A stretch of DNA of 64,000 nt from assembly GCA_029821735.1 (NCBI GenBank), contig JALGSU010000019.1, positions 1 through 64,000 on the forward strand, given 5' to 3'. This document shows, one piece after another, positions 35,869 to 45,641 of this stretch (positions are counted from its first letter, which is position 1; each line of letters begins with the position of its first letter). The notes below the pieces were generated by a model. It saw only the letters and a program-made list of their open reading frames with translations. It ran no database searches and had not been told where the DNA came from. Source of the DNA: Candidatus Zipacnadia bacterium (GTDB taxonomy: Bacteria; Armatimonadota; Zipacnadia; Zipacnadales; UBA5352). The translations under genes and the position numbers were made by a program.

Positions 35869-38800
35869 TTAGAATCGGTACTGCACGCCCCCACGTACCC
35901 GACGTGCGGGCTCGGGGTAACCTTGCCAGTACCCGTAGCTTTCGCCCAGCAGGTTCTCGACGGTCACAAACACATCGGTGTGCAGGTCGAGTTGGCGGAA
36001 CAGCGCAATATCCACCACGTCATACGCCCCCAACTCAACGGCGTTGGCGAAATCGGCCCAGCGATCGCCGACGTGGACCCACCTTACCCGAACGCGATGT
36101 CCAGCGCGATCCATGTAATCGACGTGGGCGATCCCGGTGATCTCGGGCTGGTAAGGCAACTTGCCGCCCGCGTCCTCGTTCTCTGAGTCGGTGTAGCGCA
36201 CCCAGACGCCAGCGGTGACGCCATTGCCCAGCCATCGCTCCCACTCGAGTTCCGCACCAGACAGCGTGCCCGACGCCAGGACCAGCCCGACCTGGCCGGT
36301 CGCCCAGGCGGGATCGGCGAGGTCGACGATGAGATTCTTCATGTCGCGATGGTAGGCCGCCAGTCGCAGCAATGAGTCGCGCTGACCGAGGCGCTCATAC
36401 TGCAGTTCGTAAGACTGGCTGTAACCACCCGTGGCAAGGTCCAGCGGCGAGATCCAGTCACGAAGTGCCCAGTCCATAACCGGCGATATCTCGGAGACAT
36501 CGTCGCGCAACACCGGCCTGGTCAGGAGCACCAACACGCCCCCGTCGGCGAGCTTTTGGCGAAGATACGCCTCCGGACGGGCGACCGGCGAGGTGGAGCG
36601 AGTGGTGGCGATGCGTCCTCCCGCGAGCATTTCTGTCGCGGGGCCGAGCGGGCGCTTGTACCACAGGTAGCCGGTCGCGGCGCCGCGGCTCTGAGTGTCA
36701 GAGAACGGGGTCCAGGTGACCGGGGTCGAGGCACCAGGCGGGTTGGGCGTGCCAAGTACACCGGATACTGTGCGCTCCTCACCCGACAGCGCCAGTCCGG
36801 CAATGGCACTGCCCCGGCGCCCGGCGGGCAGATCGAGTCTGGCCTCAACCGTGGGGCCCTCGTAGTCAACGCTCAGGCGCCGGTATGGCTTGGGATCGCC
36901 CATGAGGCTGTCGGGGTTGGTGTCCTCGCCACCGACGTTCGTCCAGCCGACGCTCAACGTCAGGTCTGTGCCGTCAGGTGACCGGCGGCGCCCCAGATAG
37001 CGTGCCTGACTGGCCTCGAAGTCGCTGGTGTAGTCGACGTCCTCGGGGCCACCACCAGGTAGCCGTGCACCAGGGCGGTCACGGTCTTCGCGCTGCCAGG
37101 TGAGCAGCAACGAGTCCGTGCTCCCCACACCATTCTGGCGTCCCCCAATCGCCGCAACGGTGGTCGTACGCACATCAGTGTGGGTGCGGTCGAAATCATC
37201 TTGTTCATGCGTCACGGAGGCGTAGTATGAGCTGCGACCTCGGGCGTCGGCGCGCCCGTCGGTGGTGATGTTCCCGTAGAAACTGCCGGCGTCCAGCGTG
37301 ATCTCGGTCCGCGCGTATTCGCGGGTTTGCAGCATGCCGGCTGGCTGGCGGGAGATGCCACGGAGTTGATGGCGCAGAGCGTCGCGGGCCCGGTCCTGGC
37401 GCAGATATGCCTCGGCCAACTCCAGATGCGCCAACGCATAGCCCTCATCAAGCTCGATGGCCCGCCGGGCCTCGGCCAACGCCCGCCCATCGCGTTGCTG
37501 CTCGAGATAGCACCGGGCGAGGGTGGTGTGGGTGCGTGCGGACTCCCCGCCCAACTTCACGGCCTCTTGAGCCGCATCGACGGCATCGGCGAATCTATTG
37601 AGATCCAGCAGGGCTATCGCGCGATTCGCGTGCGCAAGCGCAAATCCTGGGCGAAGCGCGAGCGTCTCGTCGAAGGCCGCCAGCGCCTCGTCCAGTTCGC
37701 CGCGTGCGAGATGGATCGCGCCGGCGTTGTTGCGCGCTGACGCCAGCGAGGAATCCATCGCTATGGCTGCTTTGTGCATCTGCATGCCCTCAGCCAAGCG
37801 TCCCTGACGGGCGTAGGTGACGCCCATCCCGGTGCGCGCCGCGACCAACTGCGGGCGCAAGCGCAGCGCATCGGCGAATGCCTTCTGGGCAGCACCAAGG
37901 TCATTGCCTGAAAGATAGATCATGCCCAGCGCGCTGTACGCAGGCGCGAGACGAGGATCAAACGTCACTGCAAGCTGTGCCAGTCGGAGGCCCTCGTCTA
38001 AGTCGGCATTGGCGACCGCGATGTCAGACAGCAGCAGGTTCGCCCCGGCGGAGTTCGGGTTCATCAACAGGACACGCGCGGCGGATTCGCGGGCCGCTTC
38101 GTGTTCACCGGCGAAGAACTGCACCGTCGCCAGGCTTTCCAGCGCCAGCGCCGACGAAGGCGCGAGTTCCCGAGCTCTCAACGCGGCCGCCTGAGCAGCC
38201 GGCAAGTTGCCGCCCGCGAGTTCGACCAGCGCCAGATGCGCGTGAGCCTGGTAGCATGTCTCGTCGAGGGCGACGGCACGCTGCAGGTCCGCGTGCGCTG
38301 CGACTGCGTCACCGCTGCGTATGTTCACGAGACCCGTCATCGCAGCCACGAGCGGGTGCTCCGGTGCGCCGGCAAGTACCTCCCGAGCACGCGCCAAGTC
38401 CTGGTCATTGGCGCCGCTGGCATACACGGCGGCAAGCATGACACTTGCTTCGGGCGTGACCAGCGGGGCCTCGGCCACTGCCTGCAACACGCGTAGCGCT
38501 TCACTGACCCGGCCCTGCGTAAGCAGCGCTACGCCAACGCGCAACTGTGCGTCAACGTTGCCTGGATCGAGTTCAAGCGCACGGGCGTAGACGGTACCGG
38601 CCTCAGTCGCCCTCCCGAGATCATGGAGCAGGTCACCCTCTCGCAGCAGCGCACCCACATCCAGCGGGGCGACGCCAGTGCGCTCCCTGGCATCCTGGAG
38701 GAGTTCGCGCAGGCGCTCGGGATCCTCGCCGGGCGCGAAGCGCATCTCCCAGTTCAGCCATAGAGAATCAATCGACGCCTCCCAGTCGATAAGACCGGAG

Positions 38801-39384
38801 GGATCGACTTGGATCGGCCGGGTTGGCGCGGTACCAGGCAGCGCCGTGCTCTGCTGATTGGCTTGGACCATGACGCGACCGAGATCGTTGTGGAACTCGA
38901 CGGCGCCCTCCATCACAGTGAGCACCATGGCACCGTCCGCAGCCACCTCAACAAGGAACTTGGTTCCCTCCGCGCCAGCAATCGCTGCATCACTGCTCAA
39001 CTCTATCTGTCTACCGCCCAGGAGCCAGATGAAGACCTTCCCGAACACTGCCCATATCTGGGGAACCCGCTTCTGATTTGGGTCCCCCGCTGCCCCAGGG
39101 ATGATCACCTTCGTGGCCGGCCCAAGGTTGACGATGGCGCCGTCGACGGTGATGGCGCAGCTGGATCGATCCAGTGTCTGGACACTGTCGCCAGCGTAGA
39201 GGTGCTTATGCACCGGGTCGGTAACCTTGAGCCACGCGGCTTGACCGCTTCTCTGCACCTTGACCGTGCCAATCACCCGAGTAAACTGCGCCCGGGAGAC
39301 GGCATATTGGGCCCAGAGCAGCCCCACCCCGGTAGCGAACAAAGCGACGGCAATTGCGAAGACAACCGTCCGGCGATTCCTCAT
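35869..39384 (-). CDS. FecR-TPR-outer-membrane barrel fusion protein
   Basis: A 1171-residue protein with an N-terminal membrane or signal segment (FAIAVALFATGVGLLWA, residues 9-25). Residues about 38-175 are a FecR-like domain (GTVKVQRSGQAAWLKV, LYAGDSVQTLDRSSCAITVDG, GTKFLVEV). About 235-690 contain some 12-13 tetratricopeptide repeats (AGTVYARALELDPGNVDAQ, ASARNNAGAIHLARGELDEA). About 700-1171 form a beta-barrel whose end (FVTVENLLGESYGYWQGYPEPARRVR... then GGVQYRF) matches TonB-dependent receptor C-termini, including the terminal Phe. There is no plug domain or TonB box. The layout recalls TPR-porins such as PgaA and BcsC in exopolysaccharide export, but with FecR added. Its start overlaps the CHASE2 kinase stop by four bases. 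Confidence 0.8.
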   Translation of the reverse strand: MRNRRTVVFAIAVALFATGVGLLWAQYAVSRAQFTRVIGTVKVQRSGQAAWLKVTDPVHKHLYAGDSVQTLDRSSCAITVDGAIVNLGPATKVIIPGAAGDPNQKRVPQIWAVFGKVFIWLLGGRQIELSSDAAIAGAEGTKFLVEVAADGAMVLTVMEGAVEFHNDLGRVMVQANQQSTALPGTAPTRPIQVDPSGLIDWEASIDSLWLNWEMRFAPGEDPERLRELLQDARERTGVAPLDVGALLREGDLLHDLGRATEAGTVYARALELDPGNVDAQLRVGVALLTQGRVSEALRVLQAVAEAPLVTPEASVMLAAVYASGANDQDLARAREVLAGAPEHPLVAAMTGLVNIRSGDAVAAHADLQRAVALDETCYQAHAHLALVELAGGNLPAAQAAALRARELAPSSALALESLATVQFFAGEHEAARESAARVLLMNPNSAGANLLLSDIAVANADLDEGLRLAQLAVTFDPRLAPAYSALGMIYLSGNDLGAAQKAFADALRLRPQLVAARTGMGVTYARQGRLAEGMQMHKAAIAMDSSLASARNNAGAIHLARGELDEALAAFDETLALRPGFALAHANRAIALLDLNRFADAVDAAQEAVKLGGESARTHTTLARCYLEQQRDGRALAEARRAIELDEGYALAHLELAEAYLRQDRARDALRHQLRGISRQPAGMLQTREYARTEITLDAGSFYGNITTDGRADARGRSSYYASVTHEQDDFDRTHTDVRTTTVAAIGGRQNGVGSTDSLLLTWQREDRDRPGARLPGGGPEDVDYTSDFEASQARYLGRRRSPDGTDLTLSVGWTNVGGEDTNPDSLMGDPKPYRRLSVDYEGPTVEARLDLPAGRRGSAIAGLALSGEERTVSGVLGTPNPPGASTPVTWTPFSDTQSRGAATGYLWYKRPLGPATEMLAGGRIATTRSTSPVARPEAYLRQKLADGGVLVLLTRPVLRDDVSEISPVMDWALRDWISPLDLATGGYSQSYELQYERLGQRDSLLRLAAYHRDMKNLIVDLADPAWATGQVGLVLASGTLSGAELEWERWLGNGVTAGVWVRYTDSENEDAGGKLPYQPEITGIAHVDYMDRAGHRVRVRWVHVGDRWADFANAVELGAYDVVDIALFRQLDLHTDVFVTVENLLGESYGYWQGYPEPARRVRGGVQYRF

Positions 39385-41519
39385 GGCAATAATCCCTCAC
39401 TCGTCGAAGCCTGGGGCAATGGCTGTCGCAAAGGCAGCCGAATGGCGAAGGTCGATCCCCGGCCCAGTTCGCTGTCCACCTCAATGTCTCCACCGTGCGC
39501 CTCGACGATGCGCTTGACTGAGTACAGCCCGATGCCGGTCCCCGGTATGGATGAGTCCTCCGGGACGGCCCGGTGATACCTGTCAAAGATGGATGGTTGA
39601 TTGTCAGCGCTGATGCCCATGCCCTGGTCAAGGACGCGCAGCAAAGCGGTGTCGCCAAGTGCCCCGGCCTCGACGAGCACCGTCCCGCCGTCAGGCCAGT
39701 ATTTCATGGCATTGTCCATCAGGTTGCTGATCGCACGTGCAAGGTAGGCGAAGTCGCCGTCTATAAGCACGCCCTCATCAGGTCCATGTACCTCAATCTC
39801 ATGGATAGTGCTGCCCGCGCCCTGCGCGACGGCCAGGTCGCGCGTGAGAGTTAGCAGGTCAAAGCGCGTTACGTTCAGGTTCAGTTCGCGATCAGGGTTG
39901 GCGACCAATAGCTCGTCAATGTCAGATAGAGCGCGCTCAACCTGCCGACTGATGCGTTCGAGCAACTCGGGCTCCTCGTGCTCGAGCTCCTTGTGTGTCT
40001 GGGCCATCTGCATGACGCTGGTAAGCCCGCCAATGGCCGCCAGCGGCTGCTTCAGATCATGGACGATTGTGGCCGTTGCAGCCTCACGTTCCACCGCCTG
40101 GCGCTCAAGTGCGGTTGTCTGCTCACGTGACCGGGCGTAACTGTACAGCCCCGTCATCAGCCCGCAAAGGACCACGGAAGCAGCCGGCGTTGCCGAGTAG
40201 AGCCATATATTCAGCCACACCAGATGCATCGCCACAAAAGCGACCAGTCCTATTGTTGCGGCCATGGCAACAATTGCCTGCCAGGTGTTCAGAGCGCGCA
40301 CCGCCAGCGCGGTGACGAGCGAGCACAAGAAGATGATCGCCCACATCGCCTGAGGCGGCAGGGGCTCCAGGAATCGGCGGCTGATGACGGTGTCAATGGC
40401 GTTGGCGTGCACTTCGAGGCCACTCATGGTGACTGACCCGCGCTGATCGACCTGGTCGGGTTTGTGGCGGCTCGTGCCGAGGTAGGGAGTATTGAGCCTC
40501 TCACCCACCGCGCCAATGATGACGATGCGGTTGCGGAGCCAGGTGTTCAGCACATCGGGTGCCAACTCATCGTTCGCGAGTATCGCGCTGATGGGATACG
40601 TGGGGAAAGTGCCCGGTGGGCCCACCCAGTTGATGAACATGGTGTATTTGCGGTCGCGTGGCGGGGGCATGAACGGCTCCAGCAGGTAGATGCTCGAACT
40701 CGCCCAGACGGGAATACGAGCACCGGCGCAACTGACATGGTTGCGATCGACGACTTCCGGGATCTCGCATGCGTGGCCCAGGTGGGCGGCGTACGCCGCC
40801 ATGCTCAGCGGCGCAAGCGTAACGCCAACCAGACGCAGCGGCGCGGCGAGAGCCCGTGCCATCTCTGAAGGGGCACCGGTCTGGATGAGCCCGACGCCTC
40901 GGATCACGCCGCTGGGGTTGTGGAGTAGAGGCGAAGCTACAATACGTTGAGTGGCGAGTTCGCCTACGAAAGCCTGGGCGGGCCTGTCGAAGTAGGTGCT
41001 ATCCGGGTTCGGATTGACGCCCGCGGCGAGGATGACCTCGCCCGGGGTCTCGAGGGCCTCGACCAGTCCAGCGTCGTGGGCCTCTCGATGGTCATCTTCG
41101 TTCACACCAACCGGACACGGATGCCTGAGCACAAGATCCAGCACTATCACGGAGGCGCCAGCGCGCTTGATGGCGGCAATCACCGCTCCGAGCCGTCGCC
41201 GCGGGATTGCCGAGCAGGTGCAGTCGTCCAGGCGGGATGCCTCATGCGCCTCCGTATCGCCGCGCTCAATCCCTACAAGCACGATCTCGGGGCTAGGCTG
41301 GCGGGCAGGGCGCACTGCGAACCACCGGTTGAGGAGTCCGAACTCGACAGGCGAGAGCGTCGCCGATATGCGGCAGATCAAGAGCGTGGCGATCAACGCA
41401 AGTACAGCCGAAGAGGCCCAGCGTCGCCAGTTGCGAAGCCCCGGGGCATGCTCCTCCGTCCACGCTCGTACCCGGCCTGTCACCCGGCGGGTACCTATCC
41501 AACCGCTTGATCCAGACAT
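39381..41519 (-). CDS. CHASE2-domain sensor histidine kinase
   Basis: A 712-residue membrane kinase. One membrane segment (about 35-55) leads to a CHASE2 extracellular sensor (about 75-380: PEIVLVGIERGD, AGASVIVLDLVL, MFINWVGPPGTFPTYP, GSVTMSGLEVHANAID). Three more membrane segments follow (about 390-460). The kinase core has His487 in the H-box (TIVHDLKQPLAA), Asn603 in NLMDNAMKY, Asp631 in DQGMGIS and GTGIGL at 660-665. All key residues are present, so it is predicted active. No response regulator gene is nearby. The stop overlaps the start of the FecR-TPR-barrel gene, so the two are translationally coupled and probably work in one signalling or export process. Confidence 0.9.
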   Translation of the reverse strand: MSGSSGWIGTRRVTGRVRAWTEEHAPGLRNWRRWASSAVLALIATLLICRISATLSPVEFGLLNRWFAVRPARQPSPEIVLVGIERGDTEAHEASRLDDCTCSAIPRRRLGAVIAAIKRAGASVIVLDLVLRHPCPVGVNEDDHREAHDAGLVEALETPGEVILAAGVNPNPDSTYFDRPAQAFVGELATQRIVASPLLHNPSGVIRGVGLIQTGAPSEMARALAAPLRLVGVTLAPLSMAAYAAHLGHACEIPEVVDRNHVSCAGARIPVWASSSIYLLEPFMPPPRDRKYTMFINWVGPPGTFPTYPISAILANDELAPDVLNTWLRNRIVIIGAVGERLNTPYLGTSRHKPDQVDQRGSVTMSGLEVHANAIDTVISRRFLEPLPPQAMWAIIFLCSLVTALAVRALNTWQAIVAMAATIGLVAFVAMHLVWLNIWLYSATPAASVVLCGLMTGLYSYARSREQTTALERQAVEREAATATIVHDLKQPLAAIGGLTSVMQMAQTHKELEHEEPELLERISRQVERALSDIDELLVANPDRELNLNVTRFDLLTLTRDLAVAQGAGSTIHEIEVHGPDEGVLIDGDFAYLARAISNLMDNAMKYWPDGGTVLVEAGALGDTALLRVLDQGMGISADNQPSIFDRYHRAVPEDSSIPGTGIGLYSVKRIVEAHGGDIEVDSELGRGSTFAIRLPLRQPLPQASTSEGLLP

Positions 41520-41625
41520 GACCAGCTCCCACGCGAAGCTGCGCTATCTGCGCCGCCAGCAGGCACGCCCCTGCCCACTCATCTAGTTCGCCGTAGCTCC
41601 CCCACATTCCCACCGCAGGCCAGAC

Positions 41626-42678
41626 TCAATCGATCGGCACAGCGCCCCCACTCGCCGCCGAACGGTAGATTGCGTCGGTGATCTGGGCGAGTATCAGAGC
41701 TTTGTCCAAGTCCGTGGCGGGCTGGCGCCCCTCACGGATGGCTCGGGCAAAGTCCTCAATGACCAATGGATTGCCGCCCGGCGCGGAATCGCTCTCCCAG
41801 ATCACGGTGGAGACGACGCCTTGCTCGGCGCTGGAATCATCGTGGATAATCTGGCCGCCCTGCGTCGCGGTCATCTGCAGGCGGAGCGCGCCCTTGCTGC
41901 CAATGATCTGCCAGGCGCTCTCCGCAGCCGCAGGCATGAATTCGCCCCGCTCGATGGTGAGCACCGAACCATCCTCGCCGAGAACGGTCGCGCAGTAGTG
42001 CGCGTCGGCATCGGACTCGGGGGCCACGTGATGGGAGAACTGCTCCACACATGGCCACCAGTTCGCGAGCACAACGCTTGGGCGGAAGTACCAGCCGCTC
42101 ACGCCGAGAATGTAGTCGAGATCGTAGCAGCTCCAGTTGGTCAGGATCCCACCGCCGTTCATCGCGAAGGACTCGCGCCACGGCGGCGGCACCCGATCGG
42201 TGGGCGGCCCTCCGGCGAGCAGCGCACGCACGTGCAACCGGCGGATCTCACCGAGCGCGCCGCTGGCAACCAGTTCCGTCGCCACGCGCGCGGGCTCATG
42301 GAACCTGTAGCGGGCGGAGAGGCATCCTGCAGCGAGGTCGCCGCGGGCCGCGATCATGCTGCGCACTTCGGCGGCGTTCATGGCCACGGGTTTCTCCGTA
42401 AGCAGGTGCTTGCCGCGCGCGAGTGTCCGCAGGCCCATCGCGGTGCGCCCCATCGCCGGGAAAGCGACGATGACCGCCTCCACCTCATTGTCCTGATCGA
42501 GGAGATCGCGGCCATCCTCGTACACGCGAGGCACTCCCTGCTCCCGCGCATATTCGCGTCGGTCCACCCGTAGATCAGCAGCCGCCACCACGTCAATGAG
42601 ATCAGACGCCATCGCGTCGCGCAGGTTCGTGCTGCCGATCACGCCTACACCGATTACGCCGAGTTTCACGGGCTCCAT
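41626..42678 (-). CDS. Gfo/Idh/MocA-family oxidoreductase
   Basis: A 350-residue cytoplasmic protein. It opens with a Rossmann NAD(P) site (KLGVIGVGVIGSTNLRDA). HLLTEKPVAMNAAE (about 93) carries the family's conserved EKP with the catalytic Lys. A C-terminal dimerisation domain follows, with NWSCYDLDYILG (about 180), where the family's usual GxxxDxxHxxxD is altered: Asp is kept but the His is replaced. It would oxidise or reduce a sugar or cyclitol. It lies 51 bases downstream of the DUF4091-like gene; the spacer is unusually AT-rich for this window (42695-42730). Confidence 0.87.
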   Translation of the reverse strand: MEPVKLGVIGVGVIGSTNLRDAMASDLIDVVAAADLRVDRREYAREQGVPRVYEDGRDLLDQDNEVEAVIVAFPAMGRTAMGLRTLARGKHLLTEKPVAMNAAEVRSMIAARGDLAAGCLSARYRFHEPARVATELVASGALGEIRRLHVRALLAGGPPTDRVPPPWRESFAMNGGGILTNWSCYDLDYILGVSGWYFRPSVVLANWWPCVEQFSHHVAPESDADAHYCATVLGEDGSVLTIERGEFMPAAAESAWQIIGSKGALRLQMTATQGGQIIHDDSSAEQGVVSTVIWESDSAPGGNPLVIEDFARAIREGRQPATDLDKALILAQITDAIYRSAASGGAVPID

Positions 42679-42729
42679 GTTCGCTTCCCCTTACGTTAAT
42701 AATATGCGAATTCACAAAAGTGTTACCAG

Positions 42730-45621
42730 CTATTTACTGGGCAACCAGTGCCCCCTCGGGCTGGCGAACGACCTGAATGCGGCGATGCCCTGTTCGAGCC
42801 CGGCATCATCGCCGCCAATCACTGCCACTGCGTGTGCATCCCCGTCGGTCAGAATGCTGTATGAGCCAACGGCCGGGGTCCAGGCGTCGAGGTCCCAAGC
42901 ATGCGCCTCGGCAAGTTTCGCCAGTCCGTCGTCACCAGCGACCGCAAGGAAGATCCCGGGTCTATCAGCATCCAGGCCGAAGCTGGGCGAGAAGTCGAGA
43001 CCAGTTCGCAGAGCCAGCCACGCGGACAGTTCATACGCTTTGTCGCGATGCTCTGTCAGGCAGTGAACGCCGCCAAGCGCGCGCCCCGCGTCAGCGAGCA
43101 TCACTTCGTTCCATGCCAGCTCAACCGGGACCTGCGCCGCGTAGGGCGCGAGCGAGTCGAGCATCTCAAACACACGGCGTCGCGCGCGGCGCATATCGGC
43201 GCTGGTGGCATCCACAACCGAAGTGTAGTCGTAGGCCAGGTCTGCGCGAACGAGTTCATAGTGACGCGGCTCTGGATGCAGCTTGTAGGGGGAATCGTTG
43301 CCGACCATCTCCCCCACTTCGCGCTCGATGTCCGCGAGGAGATCCGCGGGCGCGACATCCATCTCGCGCAGGCGGGCGATGTACCATTGCAGCACCATCA
43401 GCAGGTTCGCGTCATCGGCTCCCTCGCGCGCTGCGATCCAGTCAGGGCAGGGCAGCATCGGCGCGGACAGATCGGTCGCGTCAGGGGTCGAGTACGCGAA
43501 CAGCCGCTCACCCGCGATGCCCTCGTCGCGAATGGACAGTTCGTAGTTCGCGTAGTATATCCAACTCTTCCACAGCGGCCCGGTGCGTATGTAGGTCGCT
43601 CGGTTATGCCAGGCGTCCCAGCATCCGCGCCGGCTGGTGTCGGGAGCCGCGCGATGCAGGAAGCCGTAGCCGCCGCGGGTCTGCCCCACGCGAGCGCCAT
43701 TGATGAGTTTCACCGTCCCCTCGTCCACGAAGCCGAAGAAGTTTGGCATCATGATCGAGTACATGCTCCAGTCGCCGACGGCGTGAGCGAAGGTGTTCAC
43801 GTCGTCTGGGGACATGAAGCCGGGCGTTGTCCAGTTGCTGCCCGGGAACATTCCGGCGCGAACGTATAGCTCCGCAAGCGGCAGGTAGCGCTGCACGATC
43901 GACTCGACGGTCGGCTCGTCAGTCCAGATGGGCTCCGCGCGACGGAAGCCCTTCGTGCGCAGGTAGTCCATGAGCTGCGTGTAGTAGGCCACCCAGATCC
44001 GCTGCCATTCTTCGGTGACCTGATCACCCCACGCCTCGCGCCACTCGATCTGGAGGCCAGTTGCGGCGTTAGCGATCTCGGTGCCGGTGCGGATGTCCTG
44101 GAAGCGGACGACCGTCAGGCCGCGCGCAGCCTGCATCCCCATATGTTGGTCGAGATAGCTGAAATCGAGGCGCGGGAAGGGGACGCGTGCGAAGACCTCG
44201 GGGCTTGATGTCAGGGCCTCCTCGAGGGAGATGCCCAGTTCGGACACCATGACCTGCTCCCGGTCCGGGTATGAGAGCGAGGCGTTGCAGGCCCCCTGCC
44301 GGCCAAGTTCATCCCACTGGCGCACGTCGGGTGCGCTGCCCCCCCAGAACTTGAGCTGGAAGAGACGATCCTGCGGAGAAAGGACCGGCCACACGGTTAC
44401 CTCGATCGGGAATGTCTGCTCACTTGCGCCCGCGACAGTCACCTCGCCCTGCCATACGCCATGGGCACAATCCTCCGGCGCGTAAGCCTGCAGCCAGACT
44501 ACAGTGTTGCTCAGCGCCGGTGCCTCGAACGCCGGGCTGCCCTCGGGCGGGAGCGAGTTCGGGTCAACCAGCCAGAAAGGCGACTCGAAGGCCTGAACGT
44601 TCGGCTTCTCCCACGGAATCAGCGGCGCGCGCTGCATGACGCGCACGTCAATCGCGGGCGATGGGCCGGCGGCGCCGGCCAGCGTCAGATCGGAGACCGT
44701 AACGGTCAGCGGACCGGCGTCGGTCAGTGGCAGCAGGTTCAGCGCCAGGTCCTCGCGCTCCGCTCGCGCGAGGTCAAACGCGATCACTGTCGTCTCTTCC
44801 TCATCCTCGGGCCACGGAGGCCGGAACTGGGGGCCCTCCTTCGAGCCGAATTGCCAGTCGCGCTCCCATACCATCAGTTGCTGATCACTGTCGGCCATGG
44901 CCTCCGCGATCTGATCGCTGAAGGTCGACGGCTCGGCCGCGAGAATGATCGCGTCCAGCATCGCGACCTGGGCATCCCGCTCGGGGCCGACATCTTCGCG
45001 TGTAAACGGGAAAGGCCCTCGCGCGAGGAACGTGGTCCAGCCCTCTCCATACTCGTTGTAGGTCAGGTATGCCCGGTCCTCTGTTCCCATGAGCAGCGAC
45101 GCGGTCGCGGGTGTCGCGAGCAGTTGTGATGCACTGAGCCAGTAGTAGTCGGTTGCCGCGTCCAGATGCACCAGCCACGGATGATCTGCGGCGACCACCG
45201 GCGCCATTGGGTTCGCACTGTCATAGACCCATGAGTTGGCGCCGATCCACGGGTGGTCCTCCATAGAACGCGTGTCGAACAAGACCATCGGCGCATTTGC
45301 GGTGAGTAGGACGTGTCCACCGCCGCGCACATATTCCTCGAACGCCGGGCCGGGATCGCCGCCCTCGCGCAGCTTCTCATCGCCATGGGCAACAATCACC
45401 AGAGAGAACTCACTAAGGCGCGAGAAGTCCATAGTGTCGCCGAAGTCCTCGTAGGCAATGCCCAGGGGCAGGAGCGACTTCTTAATGATCGAGTTGCGCA
45501 CGTACTTACCGTAGCCGCCGCCGACCAGCGCGACCGGCCCGGCGCACCACGCAACCGAGCAGAGCACCGTGAGCGTTGTGATCGCCAAGGCGCGGATCAT
45601 CGAGACGAAAGTGGTCCTCAT
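42730..45621 (-). CDS. Secreted DUF4091-like glycosidase-related protein
   Basis: A 963-residue exported protein from ATG 45621, preceded by AAGGAGA; an ATG at 45642 overlapping the upstream stop is possible. The signal peptide is ALAITTLTVLCSVAWC. Residues about 30-225 look like a ThuA/GATase-type alpha/beta domain (GPVALVGGGYGKYV, SLVIVAHGDE, EYVRGGGHVLLTANAP). A beta-sandwich (about 260-415) follows, then a TIM barrel (about 425-780: FRRAEPIWTDEPTVESIV, FAHAVGDWSMYSIMMPNFFG), and a helical C-terminal part. The DEP after the sixth strand and the WNRAT-like stretch recall DUF4091/GH123-type enzymes. The substrate is unknown. Confidence 0.65.
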   Translation of the reverse strand: MRTTFVSMIRALAITTLTVLCSVAWCAGPVALVGGGYGKYVRNSIIKKSLLPLGIAYEDFGDTMDFSRLSEFSLVIVAHGDEKLREGGDPGPAFEEYVRGGGHVLLTANAPMVLFDTRSMEDHPWIGANSWVYDSANPMAPVVAADHPWLVHLDAATDYYWLSASQLLATPATASLLMGTEDRAYLTYNEYGEGWTTFLARGPFPFTREDVGPERDAQVAMLDAIILAAEPSTFSDQIAEAMADSDQQLMVWERDWQFGSKEGPQFRPPWPEDEEETTVIAFDLARAEREDLALNLLPLTDAGPLTVTVSDLTLAGAAGPSPAIDVRVMQRAPLIPWEKPNVQAFESPFWLVDPNSLPPEGSPAFEAPALSNTVVWLQAYAPEDCAHGVWQGEVTVAGASEQTFPIEVTVWPVLSPQDRLFQLKFWGGSAPDVRQWDELGRQGACNASLSYPDREQVMVSELGISLEEALTSSPEVFARVPFPRLDFSYLDQHMGMQAARGLTVVRFQDIRTGTEIANAATGLQIEWREAWGDQVTEEWQRIWVAYYTQLMDYLRTKGFRRAEPIWTDEPTVESIVQRYLPLAELYVRAGMFPGSNWTTPGFMSPDDVNTFAHAVGDWSMYSIMMPNFFGFVDEGTVKLINGARVGQTRGGYGFLHRAAPDTSRRGCWDAWHNRATYIRTGPLWKSWIYYANYELSIRDEGIAGERLFAYSTPDATDLSAPMLPCPDWIAAREGADDANLLMVLQWYIARLREMDVAPADLLADIEREVGEMVGNDSPYKLHPEPRHYELVRADLAYDYTSVVDATSADMRRARRRVFEMLDSLAPYAAQVPVELAWNEVMLADAGRALGGVHCLTEHRDKAYELSAWLALRTGLDFSPSFGLDADRPGIFLAVAGDDGLAKLAEAHAWDLDAWTPAVGSYSILTDGDAHAVAVIGGDDAGLEQGIAAFRSFASPRGHWLPSK

Positions 45622-45641
45622 TACTGTGGTCTCCTTGTGCA

